Assembly (NCBI GenBank): GCA_003971905.1
Contig: RSEE01000066.1
Coordinates: 1 to 64,000, forward strand
Length of the DNA stretch: 64,000 nt
Reading direction: 5' to 3'
Origin: Moniliella sp. 'wahieum'
Taxonomy: Eukaryota > Basidiomycota > Moniliellomycetes > Moniliellales > Moniliellaceae
A program made the position numbers and the translations under genes. Positions 24,945 through 35,596 of this stretch are shown in pieces (the stretch's first letter is position 1; each line of letters opens with the position of its first letter). Under the pieces are notes generated by a model. It did no database searches and was not told where the DNA came from. It saw nothing but the letters and a program-made list of their open reading frames with translations.

Positions 24945-25042
24945 AGGACAAGAAGAGGGGGGGAGGACAAGAAGAGGGGGGGGAGGACAAGAAGAGGGGG
25001 GGGAGGACAAGAAGAGGGGGGGAGGACAAGGGAGAGGGGGGA
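24945..25042 (+). repeat. G-rich purine minisatellite, about 20-bp period
   Basis: Five units start with AGGACAAG at 24945, 24964, 24984, 25004 and 25023, each followed by AAGAGGGGGGGG or a variant. The plus strand is almost pure purine with repeated G runs of 6-8, so it can form G-quadruplex or triplex structures. The open frames across it are translations of the repeat, not genes. Confidence 0.9.
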
Positions 25043-25856
25043 CAAAGGGAATTGGTGGAAGGATGGAGCAAGGATGATCGGTGGACCAGAGGTGGTGGGC
25101 TCGATCCATGTAACGTGAATACGACGACCCTGTCGCAGGCGGGCCCTGCCAGGGGGCTCACTCAGGTTGGTGGGGTACAGTCCCTTAGGTGAAAGACGAC
25201 TCACGGTAGTTTCGGGCTTGGTCTACTTGGTGGATCCGAGCGAGGAAGAGAAGCCTTTGGGCGTGAAGCCGAGGCGGCTGCACGCGTGGAAAGGCTGCGT
25301 ATACGCCGGCTGGAGGGTAGTAACGTGTCTGATAGCCTCCGGGGCTGAGAGACGGGTAGATGCAGGGGAGCGGACAGACACTGCCAGGACTGAGGCATGG
25401 CAGTGGCTGTGAAAGGAACCCACGCGGCTGACGGAAGGATTGCGCGACTGGGCAGATGGAAAGCTGGAGGACGAGGTTGGATGATGAAGATGATGCAGCT
25501 AAGTGGAGACGAGAGGTTGCCTGTATTACTGAATCAATTGGCTGGAAACGTTCAGGAGTTGGACAGGACGGAGGGTGGGATAAAGGATCCCCACCAATCA
25601 AGGATGCTGACTGTTGGTTGGCCCCTTTTTGGTAACCCCCTTCTGTCTAAGCCCCATCGCACTGGGATAGATGTTGACAGAGCGAAGCAGACGAAGCTGC
25701 TATAGAGTGCGAATTGGGAGCACTCGCGATCCTATGGATCAGCTGCAATGCAGCCTTCAGACAAGGCGTGAAGGCAAAGTGGTGAGCCACAAGTCTTCAA
25801 GCAACATCTGAATTGAAGGGAAGGAGAGAGGAGAGAGAGAAGGGAGATGAAGCGAG

Positions 25857-25874
25857 CAGGGCGCGCGCGCCCTG
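25857..25874. repeat. Perfect 18-bp GC palindrome
   Basis: CAGGGCGCGCGCGCCCTG is a perfect palindrome in an otherwise purine-rich stretch. Role unknown. Confidence 0.7.
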
Positions 25875-26043
25875 AGCGGAACTTCCGCCCGGTTAAGTGA
25901 GCGTCACCGATCCACCGAGGGCCGTGCAAAGGAACCCCAGCACTACCCTCCAGCAGAAGCAAGCGAAGACTGCGAAGGCACTAAGAATGTCATCCGATAG
26001 CACTTCCTCGTGTCACATGTGACGGTGACATGAGCACGAGTTA

Positions 26044-26290
26044 GCGTGTGACATGACATGTGACAGCTGTGATAATGTGACAGGTACCGGTTACCGGTAC
26101 CACTTAGCACTTAGCGCTTACGCGCTTACGCGTGCCTACCGGTTACCGGTTAGTATATAACCTCGCTTAATGTGGAACTTGTGCTTTTTTAATAAAAGAA
26201 CTCGTAAGCACGTAAGCGCTAAGTGCTAAGTGGTACCGGTAACCGGTACCTGTCACATTATCACAGCTGTCACATGTCCATGTCACACGC
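26044..26290. repeat. Near-perfect 87-bp inverted repeat with 72-bp centre
   Basis: The left arm 26044-26130 and right arm 26203-26290 are reverse complements with one mismatch and one single-base length difference. Each arm holds GTGTGACATG/CATGTGACAGCTGTGAT, GGTACCGGTTACCGGTACC and a stepwise CTTAGCA-CTTAGCG-CTTACGCG series. The centre (26131-26202) is AT-richer, with TAGTATATAACC and TTTTTTAATAAAA. No ORF and no clear target-site duplication. It could be a foldback or MITE-like element, or a protein-binding or replication-related palindrome. Confidence 0.9.
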
Positions 26291-26791
26291 GTTTGGCTTC
26301 TGTGTGTCACAACACTGTCACGCGTCAAGCTTCAAGCCCCATCGTGTCATCGATCATCATGCATCACCGACCAACGCTATAAAGCCCTAATAGATTATCG
26401 ATGATCTGAGAGTTCTTTTCATGCACAGACGCTGGCTCTTTCAGTCAGAAAAGGCGACCAGTGTAAACGCTTGTAATCTAGAGTCCCGGATCTCCCTCCA
26501 TATCAGTCGATGTCGTATATAGCTCCAGCTGAGCTCGGCCCTGAAGGCTCTCTGAAATCAAAGGTCTTTTTGGCGCCGGGCAAGTGCGTGTGGTCTCGCG
26601 AGGCGTGGAGTGCGTTCTTTCGCGGATGTGGCTGGCACACACGTCGAAGGTGTGCCATACTAGTATGTGCTGCAAGCTCTAACACAGAGTGAGTGAGTGC
26701 ATTAGTGCGAGAGCTGCAGCAGAGAGGGTTTACGTATCCTACGAGAATTTTGGTGTTGCGGCGAGGGTACTTTATGCTGTGCTCCCAACAT

Positions 26792-26977
26792 TGTCACAGT
26801 CGGGGGGCTAAGGCGAGGGAGACGAGAATGGGACTAGGCCAGGGGGTAGTGTAGCAATCATTCGTGGGATAAGAAAGAGCAGAGGACACGGTGCGAAGTG
26901 GAGGAACAGGGAAAGAGCGAGACGCCCGAGACGAAGAAATTGGAAATGGGAGCGAGATCAGCCAAACTATGACACCC
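26792..26977. repeat. Dispersed repeat B, copy 2
   Basis: Starts TGTCACAGTCGGGGGG and runs to GATCAGCCAAAC, in the same orientation as copy 1 at 24089 and diverged from it. A TATA-like GCAATATATAGG lies about 65 bp downstream, as in copy 1. Confidence 0.5.
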
Positions 26978-27641
26978 ACATAAAACTACCGGCGCCCAGG
27001 CGGTGGGTTTCTTACATGTTACACCCATCACTAGGACCGCAATATATAGGCCGCATGGTGCGGTTCCTATCAGATTTGAGAGATCCAATACCGACCTCTC
27101 ACACCTCATACCTCACAGCTGTGCTCCCTTCCTTCCTGGCAGCTGGCAATGAGAGGCAAACACACGTCAAATCCCTCTCGGTATATTGCGTAACCAGTCC
27201 ACCTGCCTCTCTTTCCTCCATCTCACATTTCTTGTGGCACATACCTGCATTCGCTTGTGTTTTACATGGATGGGCTTGGGCGTAGTAGTGTGGTGTGTCT
27301 GCATCAAGATATTTGTGTCGGCGTCGACGTTTGCAGCTGTATCTGCCTCGACGTGCATACATATGTGACTGGCTCCTGTGGGCTTAATATGTAAGACATA
27401 CCCCCCGAACAAATCAACTGGGTGAGACCCCCTCTCGTATGCACTGGGCCACTGTTGCATGTTACCACAGATCCAGTGACGGGCAAACAGGACCTCAAAA
27501 TGTCATACTGCCCCCATGCTTCCCGCTTTCACTATTTCCCCCCAAGGCGCTCAGGCCCTCAGGCGAGGTGCGAGGGCTGTGTGTTTTAAACCGGACATAC
27601 GAGCAGAGTGGATCGTGGATCAGTGAGTCGGACCGGGTTGT

Positions 27642-27860
27642 TAGTGACTAGTGACTCTAGTGACTAGCAAATGACTCGCTAGTGACTAGTGATAGAGTGA
27701 TCGTGATCTGACTTATCTGACTAGGCCGACGACTAGGACGACTATGGCTATATCGAGGTGGAATCTAGTTATAGATACTGGTACTGAGTACACTGAGTAC
27801 TCAGACTGTGTACTGAGGATACTGAGTACGTACTGAGTACTGAGTACGTACTGAGTACTG
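27642..27860. repeat. Short degenerate repeats: GACTAGT, then GTACTGA
   Basis: At 27642-27692 the unit GTGACTAGT recurs. At 27779-27860 the unit GTACTGA(GTAC) recurs about nine times, partly in inverted order, forming overlapping palindromes. Non-coding. Confidence 0.8.
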
Positions 27861-28545
27861 TTGATGCATGATGCACATGATGCAAGATATATGATACTCG
27901 AGGCCTTTCATGCCTTACCCTCGTCCCCCACAGCCTACACCTATGAGAGCACCGGCAATAATATGCACCAAAAGAGGCTCGTATGTACTCAAAAGCACTT
28001 CGCTCAACCTCTCCTGTTCTGGTGCGCGTACCTGACAGCATTAGTTTTCGTGCTTACTCTTCTCAGTCAAAACAGATCTAAACCTGAGTGTGCAACCCTC
28101 TTCCTCCGTTTGATCCGCCCGTTTCAGAGACACGCCCACTATAGAGTATCCGGCACGCCCTGACGCATGACCCTCTGTCCTCGATCGTTAAGGTATCTTC
28201 TCTCCGTTGGTTACTGTCCCGACCTAGCAGTCAGTCAAAAAACCTTGATCAGCACAAGGTTCAGGCACTCGTTTGCGGGGCTTTTCACGTATACTATCAC
28301 CCCTCCACTATACACGACGTCATCTGTATTAATTGTTACCCGAAGGGTCAAAAGAGGGTACCCGCTTTTTGGGACCTGGTTCCGTTCCTGCACAACAGAT
28401 ACGGGGCCTATCTCGCCCCAATGTCAAGAGAGTGGGCTTGTGACCCGTGGATTGTTCACCTCCTGGAGTGGCTTGGGAGAGGAAAACGAGGTGCTGGTCA
28501 GTTCCTTGCGTTCATCCTTGTCGGACCGGGGCCCTATAACAAAAA
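27861..28545. other. Intergenic region
   Basis: No supported gene. Open frames here lack family features and have mixed composition. Confidence 0.4.
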
Positions 28546-29640
28546 TGCCAGACCCTTTCCCCCCTCCACCATCCGATCCTACCGCGTCTTCCCCTCTCTC
28601 CCTCGCACCTCCTCTTCTTTCCCCTCCATGGGCCACATCTCCGATGTATCCGAGGAGATTGAACATGCTGCCGCTGTCGCCGAAGCAACAGCGGCTCGCC
28701 AAGCCAAAGTCTCTTCCCCCGGTCGCCCCGGCGTTTTCATCTGTCCACTCTGACATCCTCGATCTTACGCCACCCCCAACCGCCTGACCACCAGGCTCCG
28801 GCCCCAGGATGGACAAGCATCTCGGCCTACGATGTTCTCTCTCGCACCGCCCTTGAATTGCGTCGAAGTCAGGGTACTTTAAGTCCAAGTCGAAGCCCAA
28901 GTCAGAGTCCAAAAAGCATTTTTCTTGGCAAGAGACGCCATGCGCCGTTGCCTCTGACCCCGATTGACCCTTGGGAGTGCGCTGAACCGATCCACTCCCC
29001 AGCCGGTCGATCAGCCCAATGACCTGTTCTTTGACCACTCGCCGCTCGGCAGCTCCAGTCCTGCTTCCAGTGTGACTGGGGAGGGCAACCCATCGCCACC
29101 TTCAATCTCCTTTAGCTCCTCCTCGGCCGACTGTCTGTCCAGTCCGCCGGTTGAAGTGGCCGCCATGCTCGGGCTTACCCTCTAACCCGACCGCATGGGA
29201 GGTGGCCGCCACCTCACCCGACGGCTCGCCGGCTTGCATCTCATGCGACATGGATTGCACAGTGCGACGGGGAAAGCCAACACGATCGCTGCGCAGAGTA
29301 GATCGTGGTTGCCCCATCCTACCCCGCCGGGGGACCCTGAACAGAACTCGACGGCCCTGCTATCTCGTCCACCTCAGCACGCCTCGGGCCTCCCCATCAA
29401 CCTGCCCTGGAGCGATACCCTGCTCCGGTTCCCTCTGCCCCCCTCCGACCTCAACGGCAACCTCACGAGCCCACCCGCCCTCATTTCCACCATCGTACCT
29501 GGCACCCACCCATCAGGACCATCTATCAAACGAAGTAGCAAGCTACGCACTTCCCCTCCCGCCCCGGTCCCCCTCCTTCCAGCCCCCTCCCGCCCATCCC
29601 GCATCTGTCGCAGCACCGTTCCGATGGGACTCATAACCCT
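28546..29640 (+). CDS. Ser/Pro-rich protein-coding region, unrecognised
   Basis: From an ATG at 28546 (MPDPFPPPPSDPTASSPLSL) the plus strand carries a Ser/Pro-rich sequence that can be followed through several frames: SIFLGKRRHAPLPLTPIDPW, then NDLFFDHSPLGSSSPASS, then ACISCDMDC and LPWSDTLLRFPLPPSDLNG. Each frame ends where the next starts, which fits one gene with short-run errors, although chance open frames in GC-rich DNA are possible. No domain was recognised. It is the first of a group of disordered, same-strand ORFs extending to 37 kb. Confidence 0.35.
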
Positions 29641-31703
29641 CCCTCAGCTGACCCGCTCCGGCCCTAGCCCAACGTGGCATGACGAACGTGTATACACTCC
29701 TTTTGGGGCGGGTTTTTTTTGTCGTGTGGCGCATGCGGTTGCCGGCAGGTTACCAGTCTGTGGTGTGTATGTGGGCGGAGGCGAGAGGGGACAGGAATCA
29801 AGGACGAGTGACAGGCGGACTGATTGAGGGTATCGAGTTGTTCGTGATTCTTCCGATGCTTCTCTGCGGCGCTCTTGGCGCGCCCAACATGACTCAACAA
29901 AACGAGAGGGATCAGCAATGTAAAAGGTATTTTATTGTGATGTTGAAGAGGATCTGAGCCTCTGCGGAGATTATGTGGTAGGAGAGAGCTTCCTTTGACA
30001 GTCCGGCTGCTACGCTGGCATATATTCCCACTGTGCCTTGCCCTGGTGCCTGCACCTGTCTTCCTTGGTGCATCAGTGGCTGTTTCTGCCTCTTGTCTGT
30101 GGCTCCACGACCGACACTGCTTCATCCGGTCTAAGGGGATTGCGTAATCAACGGCGGCCTGTGTAATTGGTTTACGTTTACGTTCCCTTTTGTTCCCCCG
30201 CTTGATTCATTATGCCTTCATCGATCATTGATCATCGATCATCATGATACCCCGGCCCAGCAGGCCTGGAAGTCAGGCCGGTCAGGGCAACGCAAGAACA
30301 GCCACAATTGACCACCACCGGCTCACCGGCTATGCATCAGCGCTGGCAGTGAGGATCAGAGCGAAAACCTGAACGACGGTGGAGCGCGAGCGAGAGATGC
30401 GATCAAGAGGAATAGGAGAGTGCAATGGTAAATTAACGACCCCCTGCGAAACGCCAAGCCCGCCAACTGTCATGCATGACATGCATCATGCATGCATCAA
30501 TATCATCAATCTCGATTTTGGTTGGCATTCTGGGCACCGGGCATCGAGCATCAGAGCAAGCCTTGGCAGCTTGGCACCACCCTGGCCCGACCAGATCGCA
30601 AAGCTTACTGCTACGAGGACGCCCACAACCGGCAACCGGAAAGGTATATCGATCGGAATTGCAAATAGCCTAGAGGCCACCCGGGGCCCTGCCAGGCCCT
30701 GCCCGAGTGCTCCTTGCTGACTTGCCAAGGCCTGTGCCTTGGTGCGGACCCGTCTGACAGGCACGGCGTTCGCGCTGGCTATAGCGTAGGGCAGAGGGCG
30801 CAGGGAGCTTGTCGGGAAGAAGGCGAGTAGGCCCGGTGTGCTGTGGATACCGAGAAAGGCAGGATGGAGGATGGTAATTCGCGTGGGTGTCGGGTGCATC
30901 TGCCATGGGGGCGAGGTAATGGAGGTAATCGCGGCATTGCACATGGGGGCTGCAAGAGACCTGGGTGGGCGTGTGCCCCATTGGACCCGCGATCGTTCGG
31001 CGCGTACGCTGGTGGCGCCCGTTCGCGTCCGGGCCAGGGCGGAGGCTAATAGTGAACGAGAGTACGCTGAACGAACGCTGGCGGAGCAGCGCAGCTCCAG
31101 CACTGGCCCAGCGTCGGGGGGGCATCACGTGAGCCATGGCCTCGCCCGGGCCAAGAACCAATTAAGAACCCCAGCAATCATTAACCATAGATCACCGATC
31201 ACTAGCATCCGTCATCGATCTCATCTCATCGATCATCGATCCCATCGATGCGGCCGGTGCGTCGCATGGCATGGGTCAGGTCGGCCGCGCAGGGCCAGTG
31301 TCGGGCGCGGGGGCTGCGGGGACGCGGGGGGCGCGGGGCAGTCTGGGGGCTGGGGTACGCACCGCGGGGAGTGCTGCGGGCACAGGGCCGCACAGGGCAG
31401 AGCCGCCCCTCCATCCGCTGTCCTCCATCCACCATCGACATCCCCCCCGCCCCCCCCCACCACCGCCAGCCTGCTGCCTGGCCAGTCGATGGCCCGCCCA
31501 CCCGCCCGTCCCACCGCCAGTGCCAGTACCTGTGCCAGTGCCCCCACCCCCGCGTCCATGCCGGCCTCCCCCACACCGTCTCTCTCGTCTCAGCCCCCTC
31601 TGACTCCGCCCCGCCCAGCCACGCAGACACCACCGCCTCCCCCGCCTCCCCGCCGCCGTCCCCCCCCCGCTGCCCAGCGCCCCCAGCGAGCGCTCGGCTG
31701 GCC
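29641..31703. other. Intergenic region with ATCGATCATC motifs
   Basis: No supported gene. ATCGATCATTGATCATCGATCATCATGAT lies at about 30212-30245 in two overlapping copies and a similar cluster lies at 31184-31250. At 31300-31700 the GC-rich plus strand gives long low-complexity Pro/Ala open frames on both strands, which I treat as composition artefacts. Confidence 0.4.
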
Positions 31704-34700
31704 ATGGCATCCTCCGCAACCCGCTCCACGTCCCCCGCGCTCAGCCCGTCTCCTTCTCTGTCGAAGATAAGAACGGTGTGGTGCGCACCCAGATCCGCGC
31801 CGTTACTGCCGAGCCCGAGCAGGAGGCCGCCCTGCGCAAAGAACAGGCTGAGCGACGTGAACGCCGGCGAGAGCGCGCGCGCCTTAAAGAGGAGGCACGC
31901 CAACGGGAGCGCGAGGCCGAGCGGCTGTGGGGGATGAGCAAGGTGGCCATGCTGCTTGGCATGGCCGACATCAACTTCAATGCGCAGATGGCCATCCTCG
32001 GCGGATGGGGCACCGGATCGGGCTCCCAAACCTACATCCCTTCCCTCCAACAAAAGAGGGAAGCCGAGCGGCAGGTACGCAATCGCCAACTGGCCGATCG
32101 GCGCCAGATTGCGCTCGAGCGTGCTCGCGCCAAAGCCCATCCGCCGACTGGGGAGGACAAGAAGAAGCCAAAGTCCTGGTTTCACAGCCGACCTAAGAGC
32201 ATAAGCGAGGAGGCGAAGAAAACAATGGGAGAACGAAAATGAAAATGAAAATGACAACGAAGACGGTTGGCTTGATGGAGGAACTGGCGGCGATCAATGC
32301 GATCATCAATACCCGTCGCTCCATGGCGTCCGCCCAGGCCTTGGCCGATGGGTTGCTCAAACCGCGTGCCAAGTCGCTTGACAATGTCTCGCGGCTTGGG
32401 AGGGAGGGGAACCGGTGGCGTCGTCCGAAATCTCGGATTCGGTCAACGAGTGTAGACGCCCAGCCCCCGCTCCCAGCCACCCTTCCGCGAGATACCAACG
32501 AGAAGGCACGCAGTGATGGCGCTCTGTCATCTCCTGCTGGCCGATCCGTTTCGCGCCTCTGCCAGTGCCATGGGAGGAAGTAGATGACGAAGAGAGGGGG
32601 TACCTTGGCACTGGCATCATCGCCTACCTCCGTGAACGCCTCGAGGAAGAACTCAACGACCGCTCCGAGCGATCAGAGCGGGCGAACGCAAACCAATCCT
32701 CCACCCCCTCCCTCCGCTGACGGCTTCAGCCTCGGCTTCCCAAATTCTTCCCCGACGAGGAGGTCCAGCAACATGCCGGTACCTCGACCGAGCTGTTGCC
32801 CACTGCCGAGGGAGACTCCCCATTGACGAACGCGGCCTCGGTCTCGGGGCCGAGTGGGACGGTGGAGGAAGCACACGAAGTGGAAAGCGAACCGGAAAGC
32901 GAGGCGGTGGTGTTGCCCAAGAGGAAACTACGGCTTGGCTGGTACGTTGGGTCGGACAGTGATCGAAGTGACATGTGGCGGCCGGCTGACAATTGTGTGT
33001 GTGTGTGTCGTTGTGAATTTGTTTGTGGTTGCTCTGGTTGGCGCTGGCTACTGGGCGTGAAATGATACGTTGGGTCCGGTTGCGTTGGGCTGCGCTGTGT
33101 GTGCTCACCTACGCTTCGGACCGTGATCAGGTTGGGATCGCGCTCCAGCGTTTCCGTCGCCACCATTCCGACTCGGTAACTGCCGTGCCAAGCTCCTCGT
33201 TCCGCCGCCTTCGCCGCTTTGGCAACGGAGGCTCAGCGCCGTCGAAACGGTTCGCGCCAATACCGAAGCCCAGTCGAGACGCTTGTCCCGCATTCCTCCC
33301 GTCGTTCCGTCCGGTCGGAAGATGGGCCGCGGCGACGGGAATTGGACCCCCAAGAGCGGCAAGGCGTTCCATGGTTCTTGCTGCCCGTCCAGGCGGCACG
33401 GCATGGTGACCCTGCTGATGGATGGAACGCGCATTCCCGCTCGCAGAGTCAACGACCCCGATGCCCCAAGACCATGATCCGTCTGAACAGGAGTGGGGGT
33501 ACGCCTTGTTAGCCAAAGAGGGTGCCCGTCGAACTTCCATGAGCCAGCGTACCGAGCCAGCTGAACCGGTCGAACCCCATTCCCCCGCCTCCCCGATGCG
33601 CCTGCCGTCGAGGCGAGCTCCGCTACGGAAGAGTCGCGCCTGAGGCGCAGGTATGGACTGGGCTCGTAACCCGCGAGAAGGCGCAGCAGATCCAAGCGCG
33701 CCACCAAGCTGAGATGGAAACGCTGGGGAGAGAGGTGCTAGCCCACGTGCATCAGCAACGTGCCAAACGCAAAGAAACGCTCGATGGGTCCCCCCTACCC
33801 GAACGGAAAGAGAAAGACAAGGACCATTCCTTCCTCCACCATGTCCACCCGGATCGCGAGTCTGCTTCGGCCCTTGAAAGCAACAGTGCACCTGGCGATG
33901 CCACGCCGCCACCGTCAGCCAAGGGCAAGGGCAAGAACAAATCGCGGCCGCGCTCGCCACCAGAGTCGGAGGAGCTACATGAAACGTCGGAGGACAGTGT
34001 GGCGCACAAACCAGGGGGCGACGTCTGTTGCGCGAAGAAAGGCTGTTGGCCAAGAAGCGCATGCGGCCGCCGCACGTCGACGCATGGAGGCGGTGTATGC
34101 GTCCATGTTGCCCGTGTCGAAGCCGGGGCAGACAGCGGTGCCGTTACCCCCAGGCAGCGCGTTGCCGCGCAAACCCGACGCGCGCGGGGTGATGGTGGTG
34201 CCCCTACCCATTCCGCAACTTGGTCGTCGGCCCGTCCGGCCGCGCGAGGGACGGTCGTGGGCAGAGGTGGAGCACATGCTCCATCAAGACGAGGATCTGG
34301 CGATCAGACGCGCAGAACGTCGCGGAAGAGGGGAAGAGGGGGAGGGCAGATCAGGAAGGGAAGAAGAGGTGCACCGGGAAGGCGATGGAGAAGACGAAGA
34401 AGAAGGAGAAGGAGAAGAGGGAGACGACGACGACGAAGAGGCAAGTTCCAGTTCCTGGGGCCAATGGACTCCTGGCTCTCGCCTCACCACTCGTGCGGCG
34501 GGGAGGGAGTTACTCGCTTACCCTCATCTTCGCTCGCGACGAGCCGCTACGCTCGATCCCGTCGGTCCAGTAAAGCGGCCGATGCACCCATGGTGCCTAG
34601 CCCGGTCCCGCCTACCTTGCACAGATCGAATACACTTCCTCTGCCTGCGGTGAGCGGACGCTCCCCGCGCAGGGAGCATCCCCACCCTCTCCTCCAGCCC

Positions 34701-35160
34701 GCTCCCCTTGTCCTCCTCTCTGTCAGAGAGGCCACGGTCCGAGAAAGGAGCTAGCTTGGAAACGGCCGCATGTCGCTCCCTCTCGTCCCGGCCGTCCCGT
34801 GTCCGAGGCGCCTCCCATTCCCGCTCTCCCCTCGATCCCACACCTCTCGACCCCGCTCCCGCAACCCACGCCCACCTCGCTCCGAGCTCGAGCCTGAGCC
34901 GAACACGAAGATCTAGACCCGGATGGAGCACCCACTGCCCCCGCCGCCGCGCCGTGTCCGACGCCTCGTCGCACTTGTCGCCCTATGCACGCATCCACCA
35001 ACACCACCTCGCCGTCCTGGCCGAAGTACGGGCGCGAGCGGAACGCAAGGCCCACCGCGACGAGCCAGCCGACATTGATTTTGGTTGGACCCGGCCCATT
35101 CGGACCGCATATTTGCACCCTCCCTCCTCGCTCCCGCTGCGTAAGAACAACCTGTCGTAA
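31704..35160 (+). CDS. Long charged, mostly disordered protein(s), unrecognised; one or two genes
   Basis: Coding-like sequence continues on the plus strand through several frames. First comes an Arg/Glu helix (EQAERRERRRERARLKEEAR) leading to WGMSKVAMLLGMADINFNAQ and MAILGGWGTGS. Then LMEELAAINAIINTRRSMAS, GYLGTGIIAYLRERLEEEL, SEQEWGYALLAKEGARRTSM, KAQQIQARHQAEMETLG, VMVVPLPIPQLGRRPVRP, WAEVEHMLHQDEDLAIRRAE, an acidic tract near 34400, and a final stretch HLAVLAEVRARAERKAHRDE plus DIDFGWTRPIRTAYLHPP with a stop at 35160. The ordered pieces look like real protein, but no family is recognised. A gene break near 33060, where GT repeats occur (32995-33010), is possible. Confidence 0.4.
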
Positions 35161-35596
35161 CACGGGCCTGGCCGGGCCACCGTGTCGCCTTCCTCGACCT
35201 CGCAGCGGTGGGGATCGTGCTATCTATAATGGAGATTGCCCTATTCTTTCCTTTTCTCGTCTTGTCTCCTGGCCCTGCTCTGTTTGCCACGAGGCCCACC
35301 GGGACGCTCAGCGGTGCCACCGTCGTTGATCATAAGGCACTCCCTTTTCCGAGATGGGCGGCGCAGGTGGGGTGGCGATTGCAACATCCACGTAGTCTCG
35401 CAGCCGCGGCCAGGCTGCTCTGCCCGCCGAGGCACCGATTGTAGAGTGATCACGTGACCCGGTGTGCGCTTACGTGGGCAGTGCGGTAGAGTTGGCCAGG
35501 ATGGTTGGTTGGTGGAGTGGTGGATGCCTGGTGTATACGCGACGCCGCGCCGACGAGTGTTCCCGCCATCCAGCCTCTCCCCCGCTCGCCGCCAGC
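35161..35596. other. Short intergenic region upstream of ORC6 candidate
   Basis: About 430 bp; no recognisable gene or site apart from a TATCTATAATGG stretch at 35221. Confidence 0.4.

Noticed and set aside
24945-25042. CRISPR-like array
   Set aside because: The units are directly abutting purine minisatellite copies without spacers, in a eukaryotic genome.
21777-28545. Centromere
   Set aside because: Gene-poor DNA with LTR-like fossils and CDEI-like motifs is suggestive, but nothing in sequence alone proves it and other gene-poor stretches exist in the window.
30838-31770. 310-codon plus-strand open frame rich in Pro/Ser
   Set aside because: The sequence is dominated by CCC-rich low complexity and overlaps the ATCGATCATC repeat area; no ordered segment.
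31226-32257. 343-codon open frame on the minus strand
   Set aside because: It lies antisense to a better plus-strand coding region, has low-complexity Gly/Ala/Arg composition and no family features; long open frames on both strands are expected in GC-rich DNA.
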